Below, piece after piece: positions 1-8,315 of a stretch of 64,000 bases of DNA; within the stretch, counting starts at the first letter, position 1, and every line of letters begins with the position of its first letter. Made by a program: the position numbers and the translations under genes. This stretch comes from Pedobacter sp. KBW06 (GTDB lineage: Bacteria; Bacteroidota; Bacteroidia; Sphingobacteriales; Sphingobacteriaceae): the NCBI RefSeq assembly GCF_003852525.1, contig NZ_QAJL01000001.1, forward strand, positions 1,513,133-1,577,132, in the 5' to 3' direction. Below the pieces are notes generated by a model. The model did no database searches and was not told where the DNA came from. It was given only the letters and a program-made list of their open reading frames with translations.

Positions 1-904
1 AATAAGGTTCAATCACCTGTCCATCTTCCGTTTGCATCAGGATGCTTCTGCTGCCGTGTAAAACACCTTCTTTTCCTAATGAAGTTGTTGCGGCAGAATG
101 TCCGCTGTCTACGCCTTTTCCTGCCGCCTCTACAGCAACCAGTTTCACGTTTTCATCATTAATAAAATGATAGAACATTCCCATGGCATTACTTCCGCCA
201 CCCACACAGGCCAGCACATAATCAGGCTGGTCATTTCCGGTCTGCTCAATTAATTGTTTTTTTGTTTCCTCGGAAATGATCGATTGAAACAGGGCTACCA
301 TATCCGGATAGGGATGCGGGCCTACCACAGAACCGATAATGTAATGGGTATCGATGGGATTATTGATCCAGTCGCGCATGGCTTCATTGGTCGCATCTTT
401 CAGTGTTTTACTGCCTGAGGTTGCAGGAACCACCGTAGCACCGAGCATTTTCATTCTCGCTACATTGGGCGCCTGACGCTGAATGTCGATCTCTCCCATA
501 TACACCACACATTCCAGGCCACGCAAGGCACAAACCGTAGCTGTTGCCACCCCATGCTGTCCTGCTCCTGTTTCTGCAATGATGCGTTTTTTTCCCAATC
601 GTTCTGCCAGTAAAATCTGACCGATGGTATTGTTGATCTTATGTGCACCGGTATGGTTCAGGTCTTCTCTTTTCAGGAAGATGTTTGCATTGTAGCGCTG
701 CGATAAACGCTTTGCCAGATACAAAGGAGAAGGCCTTCCGACATAGTCCTTCAGCAGCTGATGAAACTCCTTTTGAAAGTCTTCATCTTCAATAATTTTC
801 AGATAATTGGTTCTCAGTTCTTCCACATTGGGATATAACATCTCGGGAATGTACGCTCCTCCGAAATCTCCAAAATAACCCTTCTCATTTACAAAATAGT
901 TCAT
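1..904 (-). CDS. trpB: Tryptophan synthase beta subunit (3' part outside window)
   Basis: PLP enzyme that joins indole (from TrpA) with serine to make tryptophan. The start ATG is at 904-902 and the frame stays open to base 1, giving 301 codons of the usual roughly 395, so the C-terminus lies outside the window. Visible marks are the N-terminal [11 protein letters not shown], the PLP lysine in [11 protein letters not shown], the AETGAGQHG loop and the phosphate-binding GGGSNAMG. It is the last visible gene of the minus-strand trpD-trpF-trpB run, 91 nt after trpF. A trpA would be expected just beyond the window. Identification is secure. Confidence 0.95.
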   Translation of the reverse strand, partial: MNYFVNEKGYFGDFGGAYIPEMLYPNVEELRTNYLKIIEDEDFQKEFHQLLKDYVGRPSPLYLAKRLSQRYNANIFLKREDLNHTGAHKINNTIGQILLAERLGKKRIIAETGAGQHGVATATVCALRGLECVVYMGEIDIQRQAPNVARMKMLGATVVPATSGSKTLKDATNEAMRDWINNPIDTHYIIGSVVGPHPYPDMVALFQSIISEETKKQLIEQTGNDQPDYVLACVGGGSNAMGMFYHFINDENVKLVAVEAAGKGVDSGHSAATTSLGKEGVLHGSRSILMQTEDGQVIEPY

Positions 905-914
905 AATCCTGTTC

Positions 915-989
915 TTATTTCTTTAGTATTCCGTTATCCATGGCAGCTAATAACGCTTTTCTGTTCCTTAATATTCCCTGAATTGCCAT
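915..989 (-). CDS. Possible 24-codon ORF between trpF and trpB
   Basis: The 91-nt gap between trpF and trpB is wider than the other junction of this operon. It contains an ATG at 989-987 followed by 24 codons rich in Lys, Arg, Leu and Ile, ending in TAA at 917-915. A second ATG overlaps the trpF stop (TGATG) and opens a different 20-codon frame. Either could be chance or could serve to couple translation into trpB. No family is recognised and there is no independent evidence of expression. Confidence 0.2.
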   Translation of the reverse strand: MAIQGILRNRKALLAAMDNGILKK

Positions 990-995
990 CGGGCA

Positions 996-1640
996 TCAGG
1001 ACAACTTGTGTTTAAATTCTTTCAATTTACCCGCATCTTTCAATCCCGGCTCCAGTTCAAACCTGCTGTTGATGTCGATCGCAGACAGTCGCGGGTCGCT
1101 GATCTCATTCAAGGCTTCTGCACTTTCCGGTCCGATTCCCCCACTCAAAAAATAAGGGACATCGAGCTTATATTTGTCCAGCAGGCTCCAATCGAACTTC
1201 TTCCCTGAGCCCCCATGATCGGGTGTTTGGGTATCAAACAAAAAGTAATCTACCACTCCCAGATAGGCCTCCAGTTGCCGGAAATCAAAATCGACATTGA
1301 TGCCAAAAGATTTGATCACTTTAAACTCCGGTTGCTTGTCTTTAACATATTGAGCGACCTCCCTGCAATACTCCGGACTTTCGGCCCCGTGCAGCTGCAC
1401 TGCATTCAGTCCGTATTGAAAAACCAGCTCCAGTACTACCTGCGCATCTTCATTTACAAAAACGCCAGTCCTCCGGATCTGTTCAGGCAAGGCTTTAACC
1501 ACTTCCGGATCTAACTCACCGGCATATCTTTTGGAGCCTTTAAAAAAAATAAAGCCCAGATAATCCGGTTCCAGTGCCGCCACTTCCGCAATGTTTTCCG
1601 GATGCAGCATACCACATATTTTCAATTGTACCTGCTTCAT
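996..1640 (-). CDS. trpF: Phosphoribosylanthranilate isomerase
   Basis: Catalyses the Amadori rearrangement of N-(5-phosphoribosyl)anthranilate to CdRP, the third step of tryptophan synthesis, in the cytosol. The 214 residues match the family length for a single TIM barrel. Visible motifs are KICGM near the N-terminus with the catalytic Cys, the LHG strand in the middle and the phosphate-binding LSGGIGPESA near residue 165. Its start overlaps the trpD stop by one base, so the two are translationally coupled. No trpC (indole-3-glycerol-phosphate synthase) sits between trpD and trpF here, as it does in many trp operons. Confidence 0.95.
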   Translation of the reverse strand: MKQVQLKICGMLHPENIAEVAALEPDYLGFIFFKGSKRYAGELDPEVVKALPEQIRRTGVFVNEDAQVVLELVFQYGLNAVQLHGAESPEYCREVAQYVKDKQPEFKVIKSFGINVDFDFRQLEAYLGVVDYFLFDTQTPDHGGSGKKFDWSLLDKYKLDVPYFLSGGIGPESAEALNEISDPRLSAIDINSRFELEPGLKDAGKLKEFKHKLS

Positions 1641-2626
1641 CAGGACAACAAACTTTTAAAAGTATTCAATGCCCTCTTGCTGAATAAAGATTCCTCCGCT
1701 TCATAGAAGCAATCTGCAAAGGTTTTACTGCTGTCTATCGTTTGGATCGCCAATGCCGCATTACACAATACCACATTATTCTGCTCATTCTCTCCTTCCC
1801 CGTTCAGGACTTTCATAAATATCTCTGCGGAAGAAGCTACCGTATCTCCACCTTTAATCAATTGCTCGTCAATCTCTTCAAAGCCAAGGTCAGATACCTT
1901 TCTCAAGGCTTCCCCGTTTTTGCTGAAGGTCTTAAAATCGCAGGTTAAAGAAACCTCATCAAAGCCATCTACCGCATGAAGAATTGTGTAATTCTTATCT
2001 GTATCCTGATACAGGTAGGCATACAAACGTGCAAGCTCCAGACTAAACACCCCAACCAACTGGTTTTTCGGTTGTGCCGGATTACACATTGGGCCCAGCA
2101 TATTGAAGAAGGTTTTCACTCCCAGTTCCTTACGGATCGGCGCTACCGTTTTCATCGCCGGGTTAAACAAAGGCGCATGGATAAAGCAAATCCCCGATTT
2201 GTCAAGGCTTCTTTTCAGCACATCCTGATCACTTGTAAACTGATAACCCAGATACTCCATTACATTGGAAGATCCGCAGCCCGAAGAAACACCATAGTTA
2301 CCATGCTTGGCCACTTTATGTCCTGATCCCGCCACCACAAAGGAAGCCAGTGTAGAAATGTTAAAAGTATCTTTTCCATCACCACCTGTTCCACACAGAT
2401 CGATCAGTTCATGATTGGAGAAATCCAGCTTTACGCATAAGTCCAGCATGGCATCACGGAAGCCTTGTAACTCTTCCACCGTAATGTTACGCATCCCGTA
2501 AACTGTAATAAAAGCAGCGATCTGGGAGGTATTAAACTCACCCAAAGCAATGGAAGTCAGAATTCGCTGTGCTTCAGCTCTGCTGAAGGTCTTGTTTTCA
2601 AATAAGTGGTTGAGTATTTTCTTCAT
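1640..2626 (-). CDS. trpD: Anthranilate phosphoribosyltransferase
   Basis: Transfers phosphoribose from PRPP to anthranilate, the second step of tryptophan synthesis. The 328 residues are typical. The PRPP-binding glycine loop GTGGD is at residues 79-83, followed by DTFNIST and then KHGNYGVSSGCGSS near residue 108. It is the first structural gene of the operon: the next gene upstream (the K+ channel) points away. Trp attenuator sequences occupy the 135 nt before its ATG, so transcription into trpD is probably controlled by tRNA-Trp charging. trpE and trpG are not in this operon and must lie elsewhere. Confidence 0.95.
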   Translation of the reverse strand: MKKILNHLFENKTFSRAEAQRILTSIALGEFNTSQIAAFITVYGMRNITVEELQGFRDAMLDLCVKLDFSNHELIDLCGTGGDGKDTFNISTLASFVVAGSGHKVAKHGNYGVSSGCGSSNVMEYLGYQFTSDQDVLKRSLDKSGICFIHAPLFNPAMKTVAPIRKELGVKTFFNMLGPMCNPAQPKNQLVGVFSLELARLYAYLYQDTDKNYTILHAVDGFDEVSLTCDFKTFSKNGEALRKVSDLGFEEIDEQLIKGGDTVASSAEIFMKVLNGEGENEQNNVVLCNAALAIQTIDSSKTFADCFYEAEESLFSKRALNTFKSLLS

Positions 2627-2637
2627 GGGTATAAAAC

Positions 2638-2661
2638 AAAAAAGGTTGCCCTAAGCAACCC
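2638..2661 (-). terminator. trp attenuator terminator (regions 3 and 4)
   Basis: Read on the minus strand, GGGTTGC (2661-2655) and GCAACC (2649-2644) form a 6-7 bp stem with a short TTAGG loop, followed by six T (2643-2638), 11 nt before the trpD ATG. The 5' arm GGGTTGC can instead pair with GTAACCC at 2706-2700 (7 pairs, one a G-U wobble), which would act as the antiterminator. Pairings were read by eye; no folding energies were computed. Confidence 0.8.
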
Positions 2662-2698
2662 TCAAAATATTTTTATGTAAAATAAAACGTTCCAAATA

Positions 2699-2735
2699 GG
2701 GGTTACACTACGCTAATGCGTTGTGCCACCACCAA
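2699..2735 (-). promoter_or_regulatory. trp attenuator pause hairpin and antiterminator arm (regions 1 and 2)
   Basis: On the minus strand, GGTGGCAC within the Trp codons of the leader ORF can pair with GTGTAACC (2708-2701) just after the leader stop: 7 of 8 positions, including one wobble. The same segment 2 can instead pair with terminator arm 3. A ribosome stalled at the Trp codons would cover segment 1, free segment 2 to pair with 3, and so prevent termination. This is the classical attenuation logic, here inferred from sequence alone. Confidence 0.7.
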
Positions 2736-2761
2736 AGATTAAGTCCGTTTGTTTGTATCAT
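2708..2761 (-). CDS. trpL: trp leader peptide, 17 aa with WWW
   Basis: A short ORF starts at ATG 2761-2759 and encodes MIQTNGLNLWWWHNALA, ending at TAG 2710-2708. Three consecutive Trp codons in a 17-codon ORF directly upstream of trpD, followed by mutually exclusive hairpins and a T-rich terminator, are the signature of ribosome-mediated attenuation. The peptide itself is expected to have no function beyond sensing charged tRNA-Trp. There is no purine-rich ribosome-binding site, and the likely promoter lies so close that the transcript may begin at or near this ATG. Confidence 0.85.
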   Translation of the reverse strand: MIQTNGLNLWWWHNALA

Positions 2762-2766
2762 CTAAG

Positions 2767-2796
2767 CAAAGATGGAATAGTTTTTAATAATTGCAA
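2767..2796 (-). promoter_or_regulatory. Probable trp operon promoter
   Basis: On the minus strand, TTG (2796-2794) is followed after 19 bp by CATCTTTG (2774-2767), one base from the Bacteroidota consensus TAnnTTTG. The expected start point is about 4-7 nt downstream, at or next to the leader ATG (2761). Spacing and position fit a sigma-A promoter driving the leader and trpDFB; the first base of the -7 element is off consensus. Confidence 0.55.
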
Positions 2797-2823
2797 AATT
2801 TTTCTTGAAATTAGTAAGAAATT

Positions 2824-3780
2824 ATGGCATTATTTAAACGGAAATCACAGATAGATGATGATTTAGGCTTTGGTACACAACCTGTTAGCGAGAATCAAAG
2901 ATTAATGAATGCTGATGGTTCTTCCAACGTCCGGCGGACCGGCCTTCCCATTTTCAGAAGTTCCGACACTTATAACTGGCTGATTTCCATGTCCTGGAAG
3001 AAATTCCTGTTCATCATCTTCCTGGCCTACCTCGTTGTGAATACCCTCTTTGCCACTTTGTATGTATCCATTGGAATTGAACACCTTAAAGGAGCCGACG
3101 GCATCAGTCCCAGAGATCATTTCTTTGACGCTTTCTTCTTTTCAGCTCAAACCATTTCTACCGTAGGCTATGGCCATATCAGCCCGGATGGCTTTGCCAC
3201 GAGTTGCCTTGCCGCTTTTGAATCTATGCTCGGCCTGCTTGCATTTGCCCTGGCCACAGGTTTATTGTATGGCCGCTTTTCAAGGCCTACCGCAAAAGTA
3301 GTTTACAGCCCAAACATGGTTATCGCCCCTTATAAAGGAATTAAAGGACTGATGTTCAGACTTGCCAATCTAAGAAACAACCAGCTTATAGAGATTGAGG
3401 TTCAGGTTGTAATGTCTTATAATGAGCTGGTTGAGGAAAAAAAGATCAGGAGGTTTTACCCCTTAGACCTGGAAAGATCAAAAATCGGATTGCTGAGTTT
3501 AAGCTGGACCGTTGTTCATCCCATTGACGAGCACAGTCCCATTTTTGAAAAAACAGCAGAAGAGCTTGCCGATGCAGAAGTAGAAATTCTGGTCTTGTTA
3601 AAGGCTTTCGACGACACCTTCTCTCAAACGGTACATACCAGAACCTCCTACCGCGATGAGGACATTATACACAATGCTAAGTTCTCCAGTATTTTCTCCA
3701 GAGACAACAGCGGACGGACCACGCTTGATCTTTCCAGAATCGGCAAGACAGAAATGATTGAGGTTTCTGCTTCCACTTAA
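2824..3780 (+). CDS. Inward-rectifier-type (KirBac-like) K+ channel
   Basis: A tetrameric inner-membrane potassium channel subunit of 318 residues. After a polar cytosolic N-terminus there is TM1 (about 61-82), a pore helix and the selectivity filter TVGYG (113-117), TM2 (about 126-150), then a long soluble C-terminal part (about 155-305) of the kind that forms the cytosolic immunoglobulin-like domain of Kir channels. Two-TM architecture plus that domain separates it from KcsA-type channels. It is divergent from the trp operon and appears monocistronic. Its physiological role and gating ligand cannot be told from sequence. Confidence 0.9.
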   Translation: MALFKRKSQIDDDLGFGTQPVSENQRLMNADGSSNVRRTGLPIFRSSDTYNWLISMSWKKFLFIIFLAYLVVNTLFATLYVSIGIEHLKGADGISPRDHFFDAFFFSAQTISTVGYGHISPDGFATSCLAAFESMLGLLAFALATGLLYGRFSRPTAKVVYSPNMVIAPYKGIKGLMFRLANLRNNQLIEIEVQVVMSYNELVEEKKIRRFYPLDLERSKIGLLSLSWTVVHPIDEHSPIFEKTAEELADAEVEILVLLKAFDDTFSQTVHTRTSYRDEDIIHNAKFSSIFSRDNSGRTTLDLSRIGKTEMIEVSAST

Positions 3781-3849
3781 GGTTATTTGGCTGATTCAAG
3801 GCCAGAGAAATTAAGTGCTACAAAAATATCCCATCTCCTTTTCATCCCC

Positions 3850-3885
3850 GAATCTTTGCTGAAGGGCAAATATTCGAATGTCTTC
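3850..3885 (+). repeat. GCTGAAGGGC palindromic repeat, copy 1
   Basis: Contains a TTTGC-tgaagg-GCAAA hairpin core followed by an AT-rich tail ending GAATGTC. The same arrangement recurs at 9149-9185 and inverted at 9370-9406, and the core alone recurs inverted at 4228-4260. It lies downstream of the K+ channel gene. Confidence 0.6.
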
Positions 3886-3980
3886 AAAGCAGAGGGACAT
3901 TTTTGTTTAAAAAATTTTGCTCCTTCGCATGATGCAATTGAGCGACTTACCCTTCACAACGCTCAATTATGCAACCTGTT

Positions 3981-4015
<35 letters not shown>

Positions 4016-4200
4016 GGCCCTATTCTCCAGATCATCCAACTGAAATTCATATTCAACAGCAACGTTTAACAGATCGATTGAATGAAAATTCTCCAGATCA
4101 TCCAATTGAAATCCATATCCAACCGATACGCTCCTGAAATAATACCCGGGTCGAGGTTTAGCCTATGGAGCGAACCTTAATTCTGTGCAGGATTTCTCCA

Positions 4201-4285
4201 ATAAATGTGGAGTTCAGAAAAGGCATAGAAAGATTTGCGCCCTTCAGCGCAAAGATTTCTGCCTTTGAGGAATCTCTACATTTAT
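4201..4285. repeat. 85-bp imperfect hairpin with inverted repeat core (copy 2)
   Basis: ATAAATGTGGAG at one end pairs with CTCTACATTTAT at the other (11 of 12), and the inner parts pair up to GCGC/GCGC around a CCTTCA loop. The minus strand reads CTTTGCGCTGAAGGGCGCAAA in two halves, matching the core of the repeat family. It lies between convergent genes, so it could also terminate the esterase transcript, but no clear T-run follows. Confidence 0.6.
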
Positions 4286-4352
4286 TGATACAGAAAAGAC
4301 TGAGATATTAAGCAAGAGCGGAATCCCTGTTGGTAGAGAAAGACCTTGGACA

Positions 4353-5195
4353 CTAATGCCCTGCTATAAAAGTCAGAATGGTCTTATAAAGTGGATTACT
4401 TCCGAAAATCATCTGACTGATCATACCGACATGCTTTTTTTTACTAATCAGGTGTAGTTCAAAGAATACCTGTCGTTTGGTTAGCTGATTACACAATAGA
4501 TTTGACTGGTCCCAGATCGCGGGATAAGTTTTCTCCCCACATAAGATCAAATGAGGGTTATGAATGTTTTCCTTATAATTTAACGGAGAAGCCTTAGTCC
4601 ATACCTCAGGATTACTGGTAAAGGTGCGGAGGAAATTGTGGTAATTATCATCATGCACTGCTTTACTCAGGTATTCGTTCATATCCAGGCCAAAAGCATC
4701 ATTTAAAATCACCCCACTGATCTTTCCTTTAAACCCGGCGTTCTTTAAGTATTGCGGATCGGCATTGATCAATTCTGCCAGGTGCCCACCTGCAGAATGC
4801 CCCATCAGAAAGATGCGTTCGGGATTTCCGCCATAATCGGCGATATGATCCGACACCCATTTCACTGCATTGGCACAATCTGCGGCCATTTGCCCATATT
4901 GCTGATCCGGTGCCAGGCCATAATTAATGACCACCGTCACCAGGCCTTTTCTTGCGAAGTTCCGTCCCAGCCACCAATAGGTCTCTTTCTTTCCGCTGCT
5001 CCAGGAACCGCCATGAATAAAGATCAGTACATCTTTCATTTTTTCCGGACCTGCCGAATAATAGACATTGAGTTGATTGCTGATTTTTCCCTTATCAGAA
5101 CCGTAGTCAATATCCTTTGCCACTTTAACCTTTGCAGACAAAGTGAATATCGAGGAAGTAAAAGCGAGTAACGTCAGTAACAACCTGGTTTTCAT
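4353..5195 (-). CDS. Secreted alpha/beta hydrolase (esterase/lipase type)
   Basis: A 280-residue serine hydrolase with an N-terminal signal peptide (about 1-22, hydrophobic core then LSAK). The oxyanion-hole motif HGGSW is at 61-65, the nucleophile elbow GHSAGGH puts Ser134 at the active site, and His255 in KKKHVGM is the likely triad histidine. This set is typical of the BD-FAE/carboxylesterase group. It is probably periplasmic and acts on small esters; the substrate is unknown. It follows the SDR gene by 3 nt on the same strand, so recR, the SDR gene and this gene may form one transcript. Confidence 0.85.
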   Translation of the reverse strand: MKTRLLLTLLAFTSSIFTLSAKVKVAKDIDYGSDKGKISNQLNVYYSAGPEKMKDVLIFIHGGSWSSGKKETYWWLGRNFARKGLVTVVINYGLAPDQQYGQMAADCANAVKWVSDHIADYGGNPERIFLMGHSAGGHLAELINADPQYLKNAGFKGKISGVILNDAFGLDMNEYLSKAVHDDNYHNFLRTFTSNPEVWTKASPLNYKENIHNPHLILCGEKTYPAIWDQSNLLCNQLTKRQVFFELHLISKKKHVGMISQMIFGSNPLYKTILTFIAGH

Positions 5196-5198
5196 TTT

Positions 5199-6014
5199 CT
5201 ATTTAATCAATGCGTTCTTTTCTTTTGTAAAGTGGTTAAACACCAGTTTATCCGCCAATGCAGGTAACAATTTATTGATCCACACCGTTAATTTTCCCTG
5301 GCCTGTCATGATCAAAGTGCGTTTTCTTCCTGCAATTCCATCTACAATACGGCCGGCAACCTCATCGGCGGTCATCATTTTCCCTTCTTCCATACTCGTT
5401 TCCCCATGTGAAGAGCCATCTTTAGCTAAAGCAGTCACACGGATATTTGAAGCGGTAAATCCGGGGCAAGCCACCATCACATGCACTCCTGTTTTTAAAA
5501 GTTCGGTCCTCAGTGCTTCCATAAAGCCATTCATGGCAAATTTAGAGGCGGAGTAACCTGTTCTTCCGGGTAATCCACGATAACCTGCAATGGAAGATAC
5601 GCCAATTATACTGCCTTTGGTTTTCAGAATTTCCGGTAAAGCATATTTTGTACAATATACTGTGCCCCAGAAATTCACATCCATCAGGTTTTTCAGGACA
5701 GAAAGGTCCAGGTCATCGAATAAGGCACGCATGGATAATCCCGCATTGTTGACCAGGATATCGATTTTATCGAAAGTGACCAGGGCCTGTTTGATCAGTA
5801 CTTCACAATCGTGTTCTTTGCTCACATCAGCCTGTACTGCCACTGCACGGATGCCATACCTGTTTTCCAGGTCGGCAGTAATTTCGCAGAGGGTTACATA
5901 TTGTCTGGCAGCGAGCACCAGATGGGCACCGCGTTTTGCAAATTCTTCGGCACAAGCCTTTCCTATACCGGAAGATGCACCGGTAATGATGACTACCTTA
6001 TTCTTAAAATCCAT
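5199..6014 (-). CDS. Short-chain dehydrogenase/reductase (SDR)
   Basis: A cytosolic NAD(P)-dependent oxidoreductase of 271 residues with classical SDR layout: cofactor loop TGASSGIG (11-18), NNAG (89-92), catalytic Ser140/141, Tyr154 and Lys158 (YSASK). The charged residue pattern after the second strand (AARQ) suggests NADP. The C-terminal tail ends with a hydrophobic stretch and a basic segment, as in SDRs annotated as membrane-associated acyl reductases, but the substrate cannot be assigned. It sits 5 nt downstream of recR and 3 nt upstream of an esterase gene. Confidence 0.88.
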   Translation of the reverse strand: MDFKNKVVIITGASSGIGKACAEEFAKRGAHLVLAARQYVTLCEITADLENRYGIRAVAVQADVSKEHDCEVLIKQALVTFDKIDILVNNAGLSMRALFDDLDLSVLKNLMDVNFWGTVYCTKYALPEILKTKGSIIGVSSIAGYRGLPGRTGYSASKFAMNGFMEALRTELLKTGVHVMVACPGFTASNIRVTALAKDGSSHGETSMEEGKMMTADEVAGRIVDGIAGRKRTLIMTGQGKLTVWINKLLPALADKLVFNHFTKEKNALIK

Positions 6015-6019
6015 GTAGG

Positions 6020-6637
6020 TTATTTGATTAATGAGTTTTCATAAGGCACCCTGGTTACGATAGAGCGGCCTAAAGTGATTTCATCTGCATACTCGAGTTC
6101 ACCGCCAAAAGCAATTCCACGTGCAATCGTTGTGATTGGAATCTGGAAATCTTTAAGGCGTTTGTATAAATAAAAGAGCGTGGTATCTCCTTCCATCGTT
6201 GCACTCAGGGCCAGGATCACCTCTTTTACCGGCGTGGTCGCAACGCGCTGCACCAGAGAGTCAATAAAAAGATCGGAGGGTCCTATGCCGTCCATTGGAG
6301 AGATCAGGCCCCCCAGCACATGGTAAACCCCAAAATACTGACCTGTATTCTCTACTGCCATGACATCACGGGTATCTTCCACCACACAGATCACTTCTTT
6401 GTCCCGCTTATTGGCAGTACAGATCTCGCAAATGTGCTGATCAGAGATATTATGACAAACGGTACAGTGTTTAATCTCCTGACGGAGTCTGATAATGGCA
6501 TTTCCGAAGTTCGAGACCTCTTCCTGCTCCTTATTCAATAAATGCAATACTAAGCGTAATGCGGTCTTTTGTCCAACTCCTGGCAACTTTGAAAATTCAT
6601 TGACAGCGTCTTCAAGAAGTTTAGAAGAAAAGTTCAT
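6020..6637 (-). CDS. recR: Recombination mediator RecR
   Basis: With RecO and RecF it loads RecA on SSB-coated DNA in gap repair. The 205 residues show the family order: N-terminal helix-hairpin-helix ([11 protein letters not shown], about 18-28), Cys4 zinc site (C58, C61, C70, C73), the Toprim domain starting VICVVED, and the C-terminal region with [15 protein letters not shown]. It is the first gene of a minus-strand run with an SDR and an esterase gene. TAAATTTG (6649-6642, minus strand) matches the -7 consensus and ends 5 nt before the ATG, so the mRNA may be leaderless. Confidence 0.95.
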   Translation of the reverse strand: MNFSSKLLEDAVNEFSKLPGVGQKTALRLVLHLLNKEQEEVSNFGNAIIRLRQEIKHCTVCHNISDQHICEICTANKRDKEVICVVEDTRDVMAVENTGQYFGVYHVLGGLISPMDGIGPSDLFIDSLVQRVATTPVKEVILALSATMEGDTTLFYLYKRLKDFQIPITTIARGIAFGGELEYADEITLGRSIVTRVPYENSLIK

Positions 6638-6641
6638 CTTA

Positions 6642-6649
6642 CAAATTTA
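6642..6649 (-). promoter_or_regulatory. -7 element of the recR promoter
   Basis: The minus strand reads TAAATTTG, a full match to TAnnTTTG, with its last base 5 nt from the recR start codon. No clear TTG is found about 20 bp upstream, so the -33 element is weak or absent. Confidence 0.45.
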
Positions 6650-6666
6650 TATTTATCTTCCGTTAT

Positions 6667-6698
6667 TTGATTTTTAAAATTTGATTTTCTTACATTTA
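6667..6698 (+). promoter_or_regulatory. Promoter of the sodium:solute symporter gene
   Basis: TTG (6667-6669), 21 bp, then TACATTTA (6691-6698), one base from TAnnTTTG. The expected start is about 10 nt upstream of the symporter ATG at 6716. Confidence 0.55.
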
Positions 6699-6715
6699 GC
6701 TGCTAAAAACATACT

Positions 6716-8296
6716 ATGAGCCCAGCTATACTTCTGTCTTTTTTAATTGGTTACTTTCTGATCCTGATCATTATTGCGTTTGCAACATCGAAGAAATCAT
6801 CTGATAACGCTACATTTTTCATTGCAAACAGAAACTCAAAATGGTACCTCGTAGCCTTTGGAATGATTGGAACCGCATTATCCGGTGTAACTTTCATTTC
6901 CGTTCCCGGAGAAGTTGGTGCCCCCTCAGGGAACCAGTTTCAATATTTCCAGTTTGTGCTCGGCAATGCCATTGGTTTTATCATTATCGCAACCGTACTC
7001 CTGCCCCTCTATTACCGGATGAGGCTCACTTCGATTTACAGTTATATCGAACAAAGGCTGGGTTTCTACAGTTATAAAACCGCAGCTTCTATTTTCCTGA
7101 TCTCCAGAACCATAGGCTCCGCTTTCCGTTTATACCTCGTAGTCATTGTATTACAACGTTTTATATTTGACAGTTACGGCATTCCTTTCTGGGCAACCGT
7201 ACTGATTTCGCTGGGACTGATCTGGTCATATACCTTCAAAGGCGGACTAAAAACCATCATCATTACCGATACCCTGCAAACGTTCTTCCTGGTATTATCC
7301 GTATTTCTGACGCTGTATTTCATTTGCAGCAGCCTGAATATGGACATTCCTACGGCCTTTGAATCGATAAAAAACAGCGGTTATTCCAAAATCTTTTTCT
7401 ACGAAAACTTCCTCACCAGCGATTTCTATTTCAGTAAACAGCTGATTGGCGGGATATTCGTCACCATTGCCATGACCGGGCTGGATCAGGACCTGATGCA
7501 GAAAAACCTGAGCATGAAAACGATTGGCGAAGCTCAGAAAAACATGTTCACCTTTACCGGAGTCTTCGTTGTACTGAATATCTTCTTTTTATCAGTAGGT
7601 GCTTTACTTTATATATACGCCACTAAAAACGGAATTGAAATTCCTTTGGACCATGTTACCGGCAAACCAAGAACGGACTTTCTTTTTCCTGAAATTGCAT
7701 TAAACCACCTGAGTGTGATCCCCGCAATCGTTTTTATGCTGGGCTTAACTGCGGCGACTTTTGCGACAACAGACTCGGCATTAACAGCATTAACTACCTC
7801 ATTCTGTGTAGATTTTCTCCACATGGATAAAGAAAGTGCTCCTGTTGTTTCCGAAAACACAAAAGCAGAATCAAGTGTTGCCTCAGATCGCCTGCTTAAA
7901 GAGGCGGCGGAGAAGAAATCCAAAGCGGCAGTCAGCAAAAGACATATGGTCCATGTTGCTTTTTCATTATTAATGTTTGTTGTGATCATTATATTCAATG
8001 CATTTAATGATGAATCGGTAGTAAAAGGCATCTTTAAAGTTGCATCCTATACTTATGGCCCACTTCTTGGTCTGTATAGCTTTGGTCTTTTTGTTCGAAA
8101 AAGAGGACTTCATGATAAATTAGTACCTTTAATATGTATCATTTCACCAGCGTTATGTTACCTCCTGAATGCAAACTCCGCTACCTTACTGGGAGGATAC
8201 AAGTTCAGTGTCGAGCTGATTCTGGTTAATGGGCTTATCACCTTTATCGGGCTGTTACTGATCAGCAAAAAAACAGATTTACAAACTAAATTTTAA
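6716..8296 (+). CDS. Sodium:solute symporter (SSS family)
   Basis: An inner-membrane secondary transporter of 526 residues with about 13 hydrophobic segments, as expected for the SSS/LeuT fold. Family marks include an N-terminal helix with FAT, the following FFIANRNSKWYLVAFGMIG region and FATTDSALTALTT around residue 350, which fits the Na+-binding helix. A hydrophilic loop rich in Lys, Glu and Ala (about 375-415) interrupts the late helices and is probably cytosolic. The substrate is unknown; sugars, sialic acid or organic acids are all possible. The LOG gene follows after 19 nt, so the two are probably cotranscribed. Confidence 0.88.
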   Translation: MSPAILLSFLIGYFLILIIIAFATSKKSSDNATFFIANRNSKWYLVAFGMIGTALSGVTFISVPGEVGAPSGNQFQYFQFVLGNAIGFIIIATVLLPLYYRMRLTSIYSYIEQRLGFYSYKTAASIFLISRTIGSAFRLYLVVIVLQRFIFDSYGIPFWATVLISLGLIWSYTFKGGLKTIIITDTLQTFFLVLSVFLTLYFICSSLNMDIPTAFESIKNSGYSKIFFYENFLTSDFYFSKQLIGGIFVTIAMTGLDQDLMQKNLSMKTIGEAQKNMFTFTGVFVVLNIFFLSVGALLYIYATKNGIEIPLDHVTGKPRTDFLFPEIALNHLSVIPAIVFMLGLTAATFATTDSALTALTTSFCVDFLHMDKESAPVVSENTKAESSVASDRLLKEAAEKKSKAAVSKRHMVHVAFSLLMFVVIIIFNAFNDESVVKGIFKVASYTYGPLLGLYSFGLFVRKRGLHDKLVPLICIISPALCYLLNANSATLLGGYKFSVELILVNGLITFIGLLLISKKTDLQTKF

Positions 8297-8315
8297 TACC
8301 TTAAATATCTATAGA

